Assembly (NCBI RefSeq): GCF_900094555.1
Contig: NZ_FMAC01000003.1
Location: forward strand, 372,001 to 436,000
Length of the DNA stretch: 64,000 bases
Source: Martinezella hainanensis
Lineage (GTDB): Bacteria; Pseudomonadota; Alphaproteobacteria; Rhizobiales; Rhizobiaceae
Reading direction: 5' to 3'
Shown: piece by piece, positions 32,996 through 42,119 of the stretch
How positions within the stretch are numbered: position 1 is the first letter of the stretch
Layout of the letters: every line of letters begins with the position of its first letter
Position numbers and translations under genes: made by a program
The notes under the pieces: model-generated
What the model was told of the DNA's origin: nothing
Databases searched by the model: none
The model's input: the letters and a program-made list of their open reading frames with translations, nothing else

Positions 32996-34096
32996 ATGCT
33001 CCTGAACCTGCAGGTGCTGCGCGCGCTTGCAGCCTCGTCCGTGGTCATCGCCCACGCCTTGCATGAAACAGAGATGCTGGCTGCAGCGACAGGACGTGCG
33101 GCGGTCGATGGCTCCGCCTGGAATCTCGGTTTCGGCGTCGACATATTCTTCGTTCTTTCCGGCTTCATCATGACCCATACGGCGGCGTCTGAGTTCGGCA
33201 AGAGCGGCGCTTCGCTCCGCTTCTTCCTGCGGCGCTGCGCCCGCGTCGTCCCGCTTTACTGGCTGTTGACGAGCATCATGCTGCTTGGCGCGCTCGCGGC
33301 ACCCTCGCTGCTCGCCGTTCCCGTCGGCTCCATATCCCATGTTCTCGCATCTTATTTCTTCATTCCGTCCGGGCGTGGTGTGGATGAGGTCAGGCCGGTG
33401 CTCGCGCTCGGCTGGACACTGAACTACGAGATGCTGTTCTACGTGTTCTTCGCACTGGCGCTCCTTTTGCCGATAAGGCTGGGGATCGTCTGGCTGTCTG
33501 TGCTTATGGTCGGCATGGCACTCGTCGGAAATCTCGTCGATCAGAGCCATGTCCAGATAGCCTTCTGGACGAGCCCGATCATTCTGGAGTTCCTGTTCGG
33601 CGTCTATGTCGCGCTGATCTTCCGCAGCGGCGTAAGGATCGGCAAGGGAATTGCGTTCGGGCTCGTGGCCATAGGGCTTCTTGGCTTCGTTCATATCTCT
33701 ACACCTTGGAACGATGCAGCCTTTCCGCGATTTCTGCGGAGCGGTTTGCCTGCGGCTCTCTTCGTTCTTGCGGCCGCAATCGGCCCCGTCTTGCCGCACA
33801 AGAGGCTCGTCCTCTGGACTGTAGCTTTGGGAGATGCCTCCTACAGCCTCTACCTCGCCCATCCTTTTATCCTGCGGCCCATGCGAGCCCTCTGGGCGAA
33901 AGTGATCGGCGGAGCTCTTCCGCTCGGCCTGTTCGTTGTCTTCTCGACGCTTGCTGCTGCCCTGCTCGCCCTGGCGCTCTTCAGAGGTGTCGAGAAGCCG
34001 CTTACGCGCCGCGTACAGGGTGTCGTGCTCGGTTCGGCACGACGGAAGCGGAGATCGACCGGGGTGCTCCCGGCGGTGGATACCGAGAGTGCCTGA
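32996..34096 (+). CDS. Acyltransferase 3 family membrane protein
   Basis: 366 residues with about ten TM helices, OafA/ExoZ-like. The start LLNLQVLRALAASSVVIAHA contains the family's R-A-hydrophobic-x-H pattern (His in VIAHALHE), then FGVDIFFVLSGFIM and RFFLRRCARVVPLYWLL. These enzymes O-acetylate extracellular polysaccharides or lipids from acetyl-CoA. The frame is open upstream, but the recognisable family N-terminus begins at this ATG. A 13-codon ORF at 32964-33005 with a good GAGGGG ribosome site overlaps the start in another frame and could couple translation. The basic C-terminal tail is cytoplasmic. Confidence 0.9.
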   Translation: MLLNLQVLRALAASSVVIAHALHETEMLAAATGRAAVDGSAWNLGFGVDIFFVLSGFIMTHTAASEFGKSGASLRFFLRRCARVVPLYWLLTSIMLLGALAAPSLLAVPVGSISHVLASYFFIPSGRGVDEVRPVLALGWTLNYEMLFYVFFALALLLPIRLGIVWLSVLMVGMALVGNLVDQSHVQIAFWTSPIILEFLFGVYVALIFRSGVRIGKGIAFGLVAIGLLGFVHISTPWNDAAFPRFLRSGLPAALFVLAAAIGPVLPHKRLVLWTVALGDASYSLYLAHPFILRPMRALWAKVIGGALPLGLFVVFSTLAAALLALALFRGVEKPLTRRVQGVVLGSARRKRRSTGVLPAVDTESA

Positions 34097-34101
34097 CGCC
34101 T

Positions 34102-36138
34102 TCAGACGGCTCGTTTCTCGCGGAGATAATCGGCATGGTTCAATGCGGCCGAGGCGATCGCGTCGAGCTGGCTCGCGGCGCGGATCAATGTGCGGCGGGT
34201 CGAGATGTCGGACCTGTTGATCCGGTAGGAAAGATGGCGGGCGGCTGCGCGCGAGACTTTTGCGAGGCGCGCCGGATCACCGCGGCCAAGCTGACGCAGC
34301 ACGACTTTCAGCGGTTTGGCGAGACGAGGATGTTCCCTTGCCAATTCGGACAGCGTGATCGCAGCTTCGCCGATCGTGAGCGCAGCAAGCATTCCCCTTA
34401 GATCGTCTTCCGCCTGTTTCTCGGGAACGCCGGCGTTGGTTGCGGCCTGTCCACCCAGGCGGTCGACGGTTTTGCTCAGCCAGTGTTCTCTCGTCCAGCG
34501 GGCAGGCGTCTTACCGATATCTGCGAGATCGCGCCGTGTTGCGCGCTGCAGGCGCAACCTCTTTGCCTTGGGGTTGGAGGGAAAGAGCAGCGTGAAGACA
34601 AGCACGCCGGCACCGACACCCAGCAGCAACGCCAGGGCGCCGTTCAGGAAGGATGCGGCATCGACGCGGCTTGTATTGTCCGGGCTGATCAGATCGAGAA
34701 ACAGAAAGGCAAAGCTCGTTGCCAGGGCGGCGGTGCGGGCATTGCGCATGGCAAGCCCCGTTGCAAACATGATGATGCCGATGACGACGGCCAGTTCGGT
34801 AAAGTCCGACAGCATCGGCAGGATGGCGAAATTGCAGATCGCCGCCGCAATCACCGCGACGAGCCCGCCCTTGAGGAAACCCATCCCGCCGACCACCGGA
34901 TTGGGTCGAGTGGCAAACAGCGCGCAGATGACACCGAGGATGATGATGAAGCTCGGGCCGGACGGCCAGGCGGTTGCGATCCAGAACCACGATCCCACGA
35001 CGATCGCGACGAAGGTGCGAAGACCGTTTTGAACAGCGTCGCGATGATCGACATGGAAGGAGAGTTTGAGCCGTGAGGATGGCGCCTTCTCGTCCGAAAA
35101 CAGAGCCTGGCGCATCAGCGCGTCGTGTGCAGCTTCGAGCAGCCTGTCGAGATGGTCGAGGATCGGAAGCCGGGGCGGGATGTTATGGCCGCAGTCGGCG
35201 GCTGTCGTAGACAATGCAGCCCGAACATCTACCCGCAATGCAGCAATGGCGGTGGGGTCGACGGGTGACGTGGAGCCGATGGCGTCGAGCGCGACGGCTG
35301 TTTTCTCGACGAGAGGTTCATCGAGATCCGGCCGCGCTGCGAGATGCTCGCGCAGAGACTGGGCAACCGCCATCTGGGTGAGTATTGCGACTGAGGCACC
35401 GCGCAAATGACCAAAACGGCTGCGCACGGAACTTGAGCTTGCCGTCGCATATTCGGCGGCGACATCCAGTTCCAGCGCGCCTGTCAAAAGTCGCTGGAAC
35501 CCAGAAGTGTTGGCTTGACCGCGCAATGCGCGGGCGCAGAGATCGGCGACCTGGCGGAGATATGTTGCCAGACGGTTCCGGGTCTCCTGCAGCGGCGCGC
35601 CGGGTGCGAAGATGGTGGTGAAAACAGCTTCCGTCATGATCCCGAGGGCGATGTAGATCACCCGCGCCATCGCAATGTCGAAGACCTCCAGTGGCGAGCT
35701 TATGGAATCGAAGGCGATGATGGCGGCGGTGTATCCGGCAAGCACGGCGCCATAGGAGCGAAAATTGCGCAAGCCTGTGGCAAGTGCCGTGCAGAGCCCA
35801 AGCCATAGGGCGAGTATGAGAATGAACAGTTCCGGCACCTGCGCGAAGAACGCAACCATCGTTACAGCGGCGACAGCGCCGACGATCGTCCCCAATATTC
35901 TGTATTGGCCTTTTGAAAGGCTCATGCCGCGGCTTGATTGAGCAACGATCCAGACCGTCATCGGCGCCCATTTCGGATCGTCGAGATTGAGCAGGAAAGC
36001 GATATAGAGTGCCACGAGCGACGCCGCCGTCGTCCGCAGTGCGAAACCCATTGCCGACCACGTCAACCACGGCGGCAGCGCAAGCCTACGCGCCATCGGG
36101 CCGAATAGTCTTGCTGAGTTAAGAGATGCCTCGGTCAT
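34102..36138 (-). CDS. FUSC-family inner-membrane transporter (fusaric-acid-resistance/AaeB type)
   Basis: 678 residues: two blocks of about five TM helices (roughly residues 20-170 and 350-490), each followed by a cytoplasmic helical domain, as in AaeB/FusC-like proteins that expel aromatic acids. KWAPMTVWIVAQSSRGMSL and the second block's GPSFIIILGVICALFATRPNP are typical. The frame is open 52 codons further, but family homology begins at this ATG (TEASLNSARLF). Divergent from a LysR gene 78 bases away, the classical aaeR/aaeB arrangement, though no membrane-fusion partner gene is adjacent. Ends five bases from the convergent acyltransferase. Confidence 0.88.
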   Translation of the reverse strand: MTEASLNSARLFGPMARRLALPPWLTWSAMGFALRTTAASLVALYIAFLLNLDDPKWAPMTVWIVAQSSRGMSLSKGQYRILGTIVGAVAAVTMVAFFAQVPELFILILALWLGLCTALATGLRNFRSYGAVLAGYTAAIIAFDSISSPLEVFDIAMARVIYIALGIMTEAVFTTIFAPGAPLQETRNRLATYLRQVADLCARALRGQANTSGFQRLLTGALELDVAAEYATASSSSVRSRFGHLRGASVAILTQMAVAQSLREHLAARPDLDEPLVEKTAVALDAIGSTSPVDPTAIAALRVDVRAALSTTAADCGHNIPPRLPILDHLDRLLEAAHDALMRQALFSDEKAPSSRLKLSFHVDHRDAVQNGLRTFVAIVVGSWFWIATAWPSGPSFIIILGVICALFATRPNPVVGGMGFLKGGLVAVIAAAICNFAILPMLSDFTELAVVIGIIMFATGLAMRNARTAALATSFAFLFLDLISPDNTSRVDAASFLNGALALLLGVGAGVLVFTLLFPSNPKAKRLRLQRATRRDLADIGKTPARWTREHWLSKTVDRLGGQAATNAGVPEKQAEDDLRGMLAALTIGEAAITLSELAREHPRLAKPLKVVLRQLGRGDPARLAKVSRAAARHLSYRINRSDISTRRTLIRAASQLDAIASAALNHADYLREKRAV

Positions 36139-36216
36139 GCGCGTAGCGATAACTGTATGGACGAATAAAGATAATGGCGTAAATTCGAGACATATTATTG
36201 CTGGAAACGGTAGAAT

Positions 36217-37119
36217 ATGGTCATGGACCTCGAGAGCATTCGGATTTTTCTGCGGGTTGCGGAACGCGGCAGTTTCACGGCCGCCGCCACACAATTGCGG
36301 CTGCCTTTGACGAGCGTCAGCCGCCGGCTAAAACAGCTCGAGGACGATCTCGGCGTTCAATTGCTCTACCGTACGACCCGACGCGTATCGGTCACGGATG
36401 CCGGGCGCGACTATTACGAGCGCTGCATCAGGGCGGAAGAGATCCTGGAGGAGGCGGACCAGACAGCACGCGCGGTGCGCATCGAGCCGCAAGGGATGCT
36501 ACGCGTCCTCATGCCTTATACGCTTGGTCTGAGCGTGGTGGAGCCGAGGCTGGGCGAGTTCCGTCGGAATTATCAGAAGGTGCAGCTGGCTCTCACCTAC
36601 GACAATTATCCTCTTGATCTGATCGAGCACGGTTTCGACGTCGCGCTGCGAACGGGACCGCTTTCCGATTCCGGCTATTCTGCGCGCATACTTGGACGGT
36701 CTCGCGCCCATCTTGCCGCAAGCCCCGCCTATCTCGACAGGTTCGGCCGACCCGAGCGTCCAGAGGATCTGAGAGACCATGCCATCATGATCATGGGCGC
36801 CGGCACATCTTTGGCGACGGTGCGATTGCTCGACGAGGCCAGCAATGTAGCCGAGGTCGTCGTCAAGCCGATCCTGATGTCGAACGAGGTAACGACCATC
36901 ATCCGCCAGGCTGTTGCCGGTGCAGGCATAGCGTTGATATCGCCCCAGCTCGCTGCGCAGCACTTTGCGCGCGGCGAGCTCGAGGCGGTTCTTCCGCAAT
37001 GGCAGCGTGCCGATGATATCGAGCTCAATGCGCTATTTCCACGACGCGCCACCACGGATCGCAAGGTGCGCAGCTTCGTCGATTTCCTCGCCGAAGTATT
37101 CAGGGACTGGCGGGTATAG
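36217..37119 (+). CDS. LysR-family transcriptional regulator
   Basis: 300 residues. HTH near the N-terminus: IRIFLRVAERGSFTAAATQ and LTSVSRRLKQLEDDLGVQLL, followed by RTTRRVSVTDAG. The remainder is the two-lobed LysR ligand domain (QLALTYDNYPLDLIEHGFDVALRTG of the CrgA/DmlR subgroup). A second in-frame ATG lies six bases in. Shares a 78-base promoter region with the FUSC transporter gene and probably controls it in response to the exported compound. Confidence 0.93.
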   Translation: MVMDLESIRIFLRVAERGSFTAAATQLRLPLTSVSRRLKQLEDDLGVQLLYRTTRRVSVTDAGRDYYERCIRAEEILEEADQTARAVRIEPQGMLRVLMPYTLGLSVVEPRLGEFRRNYQKVQLALTYDNYPLDLIEHGFDVALRTGPLSDSGYSARILGRSRAHLAASPAYLDRFGRPERPEDLRDHAIMIMGAGTSLATVRLLDEASNVAEVVVKPILMSNEVTTIIRQAVAGAGIALISPQLAAQHFARGELEAVLPQWQRADDIELNALFPRRATTDRKVRSFVDFLAEVFRDWRV

Positions 37120-37126
37120 TGGCTGC

Positions 37127-38053
37127 TCAATCGGCCCATTCCGGATCGGTCGTAAAAGCGATCGTCAGCCACCGGTCCGGGCCTTCGCCGCCGATCGCTT
37201 CGCCGATCTCGTCACGGATATGATCCCATTCCTCCAGCTTCTTCGCCGGCCCGTTCGGCGGAACGATGAAATAAAGCTCGATCTGCTTGCCGCGGCCGAC
37301 CCGTGCGACATAGGAGCGGTAGGATAGGAAATTGTAACGACGAACGATGTCCGTCGCGACGCGATCAACATGTTCGCGAAGATCCGCAGGTGTCACGAGC
37401 AGGATATCGGCGAATGCCTGCTTGATCGTTCCGATCGGCATGGGAATGACGATGAGGCAGACCAGAGCCAGAGCGACCGGATCGACATAGGGCGATATCC
37501 ATTGCAGGTTCGTTCCCTGAATGAAAAAGCCGAAGATAAAGGCGAGAAGCAGCGCTCCGCTCAGGCAGCCCGTCATCACCCAGGCCTTGGCATCCAGCGC
37601 AATGAAACTGGATTTCAGCGTCTCGTTCGCCCGCCTGCCATAGGCCGCCATCAGGAAGGCGATAACCATGGTCAGCACTGCGTAGATGATGGCCTGGTCG
37701 AAAGAAAGATGCCGGCCGCCGGCCATGATGCTGCCGATGGCGTTGATCAGGGCATAGATCGCAGCGCCCGTCAGAAGCACGCCATTGAGGCCAAGAACCA
37801 TGGGCTCGAGGTGCCAGAAGCCCATTGTGAAATGCTTGGCGAATTTGCCGGCGGGTGTGGGGTTCGTCGCGGAGGATATGATCAGATTGGAGACGATCAG
37901 CGCAACGATCGTCATACTCGCATCCGTGAGTGCGTAGACGCCGTCGAAGACGATCGCATAGGAGCCGGAGAGAAGGCCGAAGGCAATGCCGGCGACGGCG
38001 AGAACGAACGTCACGATGATGGAAATGCGCAGGACGCTTTGTTCGGTCGTCAT
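37127..38053 (-). CDS. Cation-diffusion-facilitator-like transporter, atypical metal site
   Basis: 308 residues with about six TM helices and a C-terminal ferredoxin-like cytoplasmic domain (YVARVGRGKQIELYFIVPPNG), as in CDF proteins. The TM2 motif is FDGVYALTDAS and TM5 begins ALDAKAWVMTG; lined up with E. coli FieF, D49, H153 and D157 become Ala, Ala and Thr. It belongs to a CDF branch marked by FGFWHLEPMVL-like and DAKAW-like motifs, so the transported ion may differ from Zn/Fe. Monocistronic; convergent with the LysR gene. Confidence 0.82.
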   Translation of the reverse strand: MTTEQSVLRISIIVTFVLAVAGIAFGLLSGSYAIVFDGVYALTDASMTIVALIVSNLIISSATNPTPAGKFAKHFTMGFWHLEPMVLGLNGVLLTGAAIYALINAIGSIMAGGRHLSFDQAIIYAVLTMVIAFLMAAYGRRANETLKSSFIALDAKAWVMTGCLSGALLLAFIFGFFIQGTNLQWISPYVDPVALALVCLIVIPMPIGTIKQAFADILLVTPADLREHVDRVATDIVRRYNFLSYRSYVARVGRGKQIELYFIVPPNGPAKKLEEWDHIRDEIGEAIGGEGPDRWLTIAFTTDPEWAD

Positions 38054-38193
38054 TTTTCAATCCCCGGCTAGAGACGTGGCATACGCTTCGGATAGCTGCC
38101 CACACCTCTTAACGCGTCGCGTGCACTGAGCCAATCGGTGCGAACCATGTCAGTTGGGCCGATATATTGGGGAAGCCGAAAGGTATCGACCCG

Positions 38194-39075
38194 TCAGACT
38201 CCTGTGAGCCTCGCGTTCTGCCCCTGTCGCCTGAACTCGCTTGGCGGGACACCGACCAGCTTCTTGAAGTCGCGGGCAAAGTGAAAGGGGTCGGGATAGC
38301 CGCATCTGGCGGCTATCCGGCCGATCTGTTCGTCCGTCACGACCAGCAGCGGCTTTGCGGCGTTTACGCGCTCATGACGCAGCCAATCGAGAGGTGTCGT
38401 TCCCATTCTCTGGCGGAAGCGGCGGAACAATTGCGCCTGGCTCAGATTGGCGGCAACGGCGAGCTCCCCCACCGTCCAGGGGTGCGTCAGGTCGGTGCGG
38501 ACAAGTTCCATGACCCGCTGTAATCGCTGGAGGGCGCCGCCAAGCTCGCCGTTTTCTGCACGCTCGGATACCAGGGCTGAAATCAGCTGCGCCAGCAGGG
38601 CAAAGCATCTGTTGTCTGCAAGGAAGCTGCCCGTTTCGACCTCTCGCAGGATGCCTTCGAACAGGGTCCCCACATCGCGCGGGCTTGCCGTGTCGAAGAC
38701 CGGGTTTCCAATCACGCCGAGGCTGTCGAACAGGGTATCGAGCCCATATCCGACGAATCCCAACCATAGATAGGACCAATGTGAATGGCGCGGCTCGCAG
38801 CGATGCGAATAGAGCATCGAGGAATCCAGCCAGGCGATCGTTCCTTCGCGCAGAATGCTCGAAAGTCCGTTGACCTGCAGCAGGCCTTGTCCGCCAAGGG
38901 TCAGGATCAGGGTGTGCTGGTTGAAACGATGGGCAATCGGCGGTTCCGCAGGCGAGCAGACCCGCCGGCCCGCAGCGAGAAGCGAGTAGGGGAAGGCGCG
39001 GGACAACCGGCCCGGGGTCTGGAAGAAGACCTCGTCGAGGGGGCGGGTTTCATGTGAAGTCATATCGTCGGTCAT
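38194..39075 (-). CDS. AraC-family transcriptional regulator
   Basis: 293 residues. N-terminal cupin-like sensor (LILTLGGQGLLQVNG, GTIAWLDSSMLYSH) and two C-terminal HTHs: WTVGELAVAANLSQAQLFRRFRQ and IGRIAARCGYPDPFHFARDFKK followed by GVPPSEFR. Divergent from the P450/ferredoxin genes, 123 bases between them, so it is their likely activator. A second ATG is twelve bases inside. Confidence 0.93.
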   Translation of the reverse strand: MTDDMTSHETRPLDEVFFQTPGRLSRAFPYSLLAAGRRVCSPAEPPIAHRFNQHTLILTLGGQGLLQVNGLSSILREGTIAWLDSSMLYSHRCEPRHSHWSYLWLGFVGYGLDTLFDSLGVIGNPVFDTASPRDVGTLFEGILREVETGSFLADNRCFALLAQLISALVSERAENGELGGALQRLQRVMELVRTDLTHPWTVGELAVAANLSQAQLFRRFRQRMGTTPLDWLRHERVNAAKPLLVVTDEQIGRIAARCGYPDPFHFARDFKKLVGVPPSEFRRQGQNARLTGV

Positions 39076-39198
39076 GGCGGACCGATCCTATTTAAGTATG
39101 AGAGTTTTATCCATATGGCTGCGGTTCGCATCCATGTCTTTTCATCCCGCGTCGCTGTATCCTAAGGCGATAAACCAGAATGGACAAAGGTCCTGATC

Positions 39199-40431
39199 AT
39201 GCCGACTGCAACCCCAGCATTTGATCCGCTCTCGCAAGCGTTCACGGACGATCCCTATGCCTCTTACCGTGAGCTGCGCGCCAGCCCCGGTCCGGTCTAT
39301 TACAAGCATTTCGACATATGGCTGCTGTCGCGTTATCAGGATGTGGCCGCCGCCGCCGCCGACAAGACGCTCGTGCGCTCGCTCGAATTCTTTCTTTCTC
39401 CGGAGGAGATCCAGGAGCAGAAGGTTCGGCAGAACTGGCACGATATGCCGAACCATTCGCGCTTCGTGCAATTCAGCCTCCTGGATTCCGATGGCGAGAC
39501 GCATGACCGGCTGCGGCGCAAGGTCTTTCGTGAATTTACGCCAGCCCTCGTCGCGCGCCAACGTGGCATGATCCAGGATTTCGTCGACCGTCTGCTCGAC
39601 CGTCTCCTTCAAGCAGGCACGATCGACTTCGTCGAAGATCTTGCCTCGCAGGTTCCGGGCCACATCATCGGCTCGGTTCTGGGTGTGCCGGAAGAATATG
39701 CGGGACAGCTGCGCAAGTGGTCGGAAGAGGTCGTGCAATATTTTGATGTCGATCGCAGCGAGGAGCGCAAGGCGACCGCCGAACGCGCAACGACCGAATT
39801 CTACGAACTCCTCAAGGAGCTCATCGCCGAGCGCATGCGCACTCCGCGCGACGATCTTCTCTGTCGGCTGACTGAAGCGCATGTCGCCGGTGAGCTGACG
39901 GAAGACGAACTCGTTTCCACTTGCATGCTGATCCTGATGGCCGGACACGGCTCGACGATCGATGTGCTGGGCAGCGGAATGCATGCTCTGTTGCAACATC
40001 CTGGCGCCCTGAACAAGCTGCGCAAAACGCCGGCCGTGATGTCCACCGCCATCCAGGAGATGTTCCGCTTCGAATCGCCCTTGCCATTCTTCCATCGCTA
40101 TCTGACAGAGGACAAGACGATTGCCGGCGAGCCGCTGCCAAGAGGCACGAAGGTCGGCCTGCTCTATGGTGCGGCCAATCGCGATCCCGAGCAATTCGAG
40201 GCGCCGGATGAGTTTAATGTCGAGCGCACTCCCAACCGCCATCTGGCCTTCGGCGGCGGTGCGCATTTCTGTCTTGGCAATCACCTTGCCCGGCTGGACA
40301 TGGAGATCATTTTTTCGACGCTCCTGCAGCGCACCCGCGCGATCGAGCTGTTGGACGACAATCCGGCCTATAAGCGCGGGCTCTCCGTGCGCGGTCCGAA
40401 ACGCCTCGATATCCGTCTCGTTGCCGCCTGA
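39199..40431 (+). CDS. Cytochrome P450
   Basis: 410 residues, soluble class I bacterial P450. Haem-ligand Cys358 in FGGGAHFCLGNHLARL; the K-helix ExxR is EMFR; the I-helix reads LMAGHGSTIDV, with Gly-Ser where AGxDT is usual but the last Thr kept. HDRLRRKVFREFTP is the C-helix region. Needs a ferredoxin for electrons, and one is encoded directly downstream; a ferredoxin reductase is not. Substrate unknown. Divergent from an AraC regulator. Confidence 0.95.
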   Translation: MPTATPAFDPLSQAFTDDPYASYRELRASPGPVYYKHFDIWLLSRYQDVAAAAADKTLVRSLEFFLSPEEIQEQKVRQNWHDMPNHSRFVQFSLLDSDGETHDRLRRKVFREFTPALVARQRGMIQDFVDRLLDRLLQAGTIDFVEDLASQVPGHIIGSVLGVPEEYAGQLRKWSEEVVQYFDVDRSEERKATAERATTEFYELLKELIAERMRTPRDDLLCRLTEAHVAGELTEDELVSTCMLILMAGHGSTIDVLGSGMHALLQHPGALNKLRKTPAVMSTAIQEMFRFESPLPFFHRYLTEDKTIAGEPLPRGTKVGLLYGAANRDPEQFEAPDEFNVERTPNRHLAFGGGAHFCLGNHLARLDMEIIFSTLLQRTRAIELLDDNPAYKRGLSVRGPKRLDIRLVAA

Positions 40432-40460
40432 GCGGGTCTGCTGAAAATATGGAGAATATC

Positions 40461-40781
40461 ATGTGTGAAATCGTGTTCATCGATTCCGCCGGTCGCGAGA
40501 CCCGCGTTAAGGCGCAGGAAGGCGAGACCCTGATGGCCGTCGCCGTCCGCTGTGGAATCGATGGCATCGTGGCACAATGCGGCGGCGCCTTGGCCTGCGG
40601 CACCTGTCATTGCTATATCGAGCAACCCCATCTCGATCTTCTGCCGCCGCCTTCAGAAGAAGAGGCTACGATGATCGAATTCGTGATGGAGCCCACGCCG
40701 AACAGCCGCTTGAGCTGTCAGATCCTCGCGAGCGGCGTCACCAACGGCATGCGCGTCGTCGTGCCGGATAGTCAGCACTAG
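40461..40781 (+). CDS. [2Fe-2S] ferredoxin, adrenodoxin/putidaredoxin type
   Basis: 106 residues. Cluster ligands CGGALACGTCHCY (C-x5-C-x2-C) and the distant Cys in LSCQI; SEEEATMIEF is the acidic docking region. It passes electrons to the P450 whose gene ends 29 bases upstream. An ATG at 40449 is in frame, but GGAG seven bases before 40461 supports the latter start. The pair forms a two-gene operon. Confidence 0.95.
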   Translation: MCEIVFIDSAGRETRVKAQEGETLMAVAVRCGIDGIVAQCGGALACGTCHCYIEQPHLDLLPPPSEEEATMIEFVMEPTPNSRLSCQILASGVTNGMRVVVPDSQH

Positions 40782-40844
40782 GGGCTTGCCTCAAGACGAG
40801 GCGACCGATGTAGCGACCTCGCCTAAATCTTTACGGTATCCGGC

Positions 40845-41891
40845 CTAAACCGACTGCTCCGATGCCAGGAGATCGGCATAGTGAGCGCGGGCGACATCCG
40901 GGTGGGAGCGCAACCGGCTCTTCAGCTGATTCTGGCCGACTTCGCGGAAGATCGGGTTCAAGGGATCGACCGAGATGCCGCGTTCCGATCGCTTCAGCTC
41001 ATCCGGCAGCTCGATGACGGGGATCGTCGCATCCGGACGGGAGCCCAGGAAGAAGGCAACAGAGAAGCGTTCGACGCCCGCGGGCGGCGCGATGACGTCA
41101 TGCACGTCCGCGCGCACGAACCCGTTCGTCGCAAGCTCGAGCAATTCGCCGGTGTTGATGACGAAGGTGCCCGGAACCGGCGGTGCGTCGATCCAGACGC
41201 CATCTTCAGTGCGCACGCGGAGGCCGGGCGTGGTGTCCTGCAGCAATACGGTGACGAAGCCGCCATCCTTATGGGCGCCGACGCCCTGGTCCGTTTCGGC
41301 CACATCACGGCCTGGATAGCGGATGATCTTCAAGAGCTGCGAGGCTTGTGGCTCGTAAATGTCTGCAAAGACGTTTTCCGATTGGCCGAGAGCGGCGGCG
41401 ATCGCCTTCAGCACATCGATGCCGATGCGCGTCACCTCGGCCTGATAGGCGAGCAGGAGGGGCTTGAGCTCGGGCAAGGCCTCCGGCCACTGGTTTGGGC
41501 CTTGCAGACGCCGCCAGGCCGGCGTATCCGGACGGAGCTCGAAGGGGGCGCTTTCGGTGTTGATGTCGAGCTGCTCGCGCCAATCCTGTTCGCCGCGGGT
41601 GCGCTCCTGACCGGCGCGATTGTAGCCGCGGAAATGCGGCGATTTCACCATCTCGATCTCGAGCTTTTCTTCCATTGGCAGTGCGAAGAAACGTTTGGCC
41701 GTCGCCACCACGTCGGCAATCAGCTTGGGATCGACGCCGTGTCCTGTGAGATAGAAGAAGCCGTGATCGTAAAGCACCGTGCGAAGCTCGGCGATAAAGG
41801 CCTGATGCTCTTTCGGTGAAGCATAGAAGCGCGACAGATCAAGCGTTGGAAGCGATGTGCCGGAACCGGTCGGCGTGGTATGGGAGGTCAA
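40845..41891 (-). CDS. Isopenicillin-N-synthase-like Fe(II)/2-oxoglutarate dioxygenase
   Basis: About 348 residues. N-terminal DIOX_N domain (YDHGFFYLTGHGV), iron triad HKD and HDV (His213, Asp215, His270 counted from 41909), and the 2-oxoglutarate-binding RFS (Arg281/Ser283). No ATG fits: TTG codons at 41909 and 41891 are in frame, and GAGGAA six bases before 41891 makes that TTG the better start. Hydroxylase or desaturase in the cytoplasm; substrate not predictable. Convergent with the ferredoxin gene, which may group it functionally with the P450, though it has its own promoter. Confidence 0.9.
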   Translation of the reverse strand: MTSHTTPTGSGTSLPTLDLSRFYASPKEHQAFIAELRTVLYDHGFFYLTGHGVDPKLIADVVATAKRFFALPMEEKLEIEMVKSPHFRGYNRAGQERTRGEQDWREQLDINTESAPFELRPDTPAWRRLQGPNQWPEALPELKPLLLAYQAEVTRIGIDVLKAIAAALGQSENVFADIYEPQASQLLKIIRYPGRDVAETDQGVGAHKDGGFVTVLLQDTTPGLRVRTEDGVWIDAPPVPGTFVINTGELLELATNGFVRADVHDVIAPPAGVERFSVAFFLGSRPDATIPVIELPDELKRSERGISVDPLNPIFREVGQNQLKSRLRSHPDVARAHYADLLASEQSV

Positions 41892-42119
41892 TGGGGTTTC
41901 CTCTTTCAAGCTCGTCTTTGTTCTCGGGCAGTGATGCCATCGCCTGCTTTGTCCGAGCAGTGGTGACGCAAATCGCCCTTAAGGGTTGAGATGAGGCTAG
42001 AAGCCTGTCGTCACTAAGGCAAAGAAGATAATCTCAAAGATTGCTGATCTTTTGGAATGGTTTTTACGGTCAGCATTCTCGCGACAGCAGCTTACATGAA
42101 TAGTCATTGAGCCCGCAGT

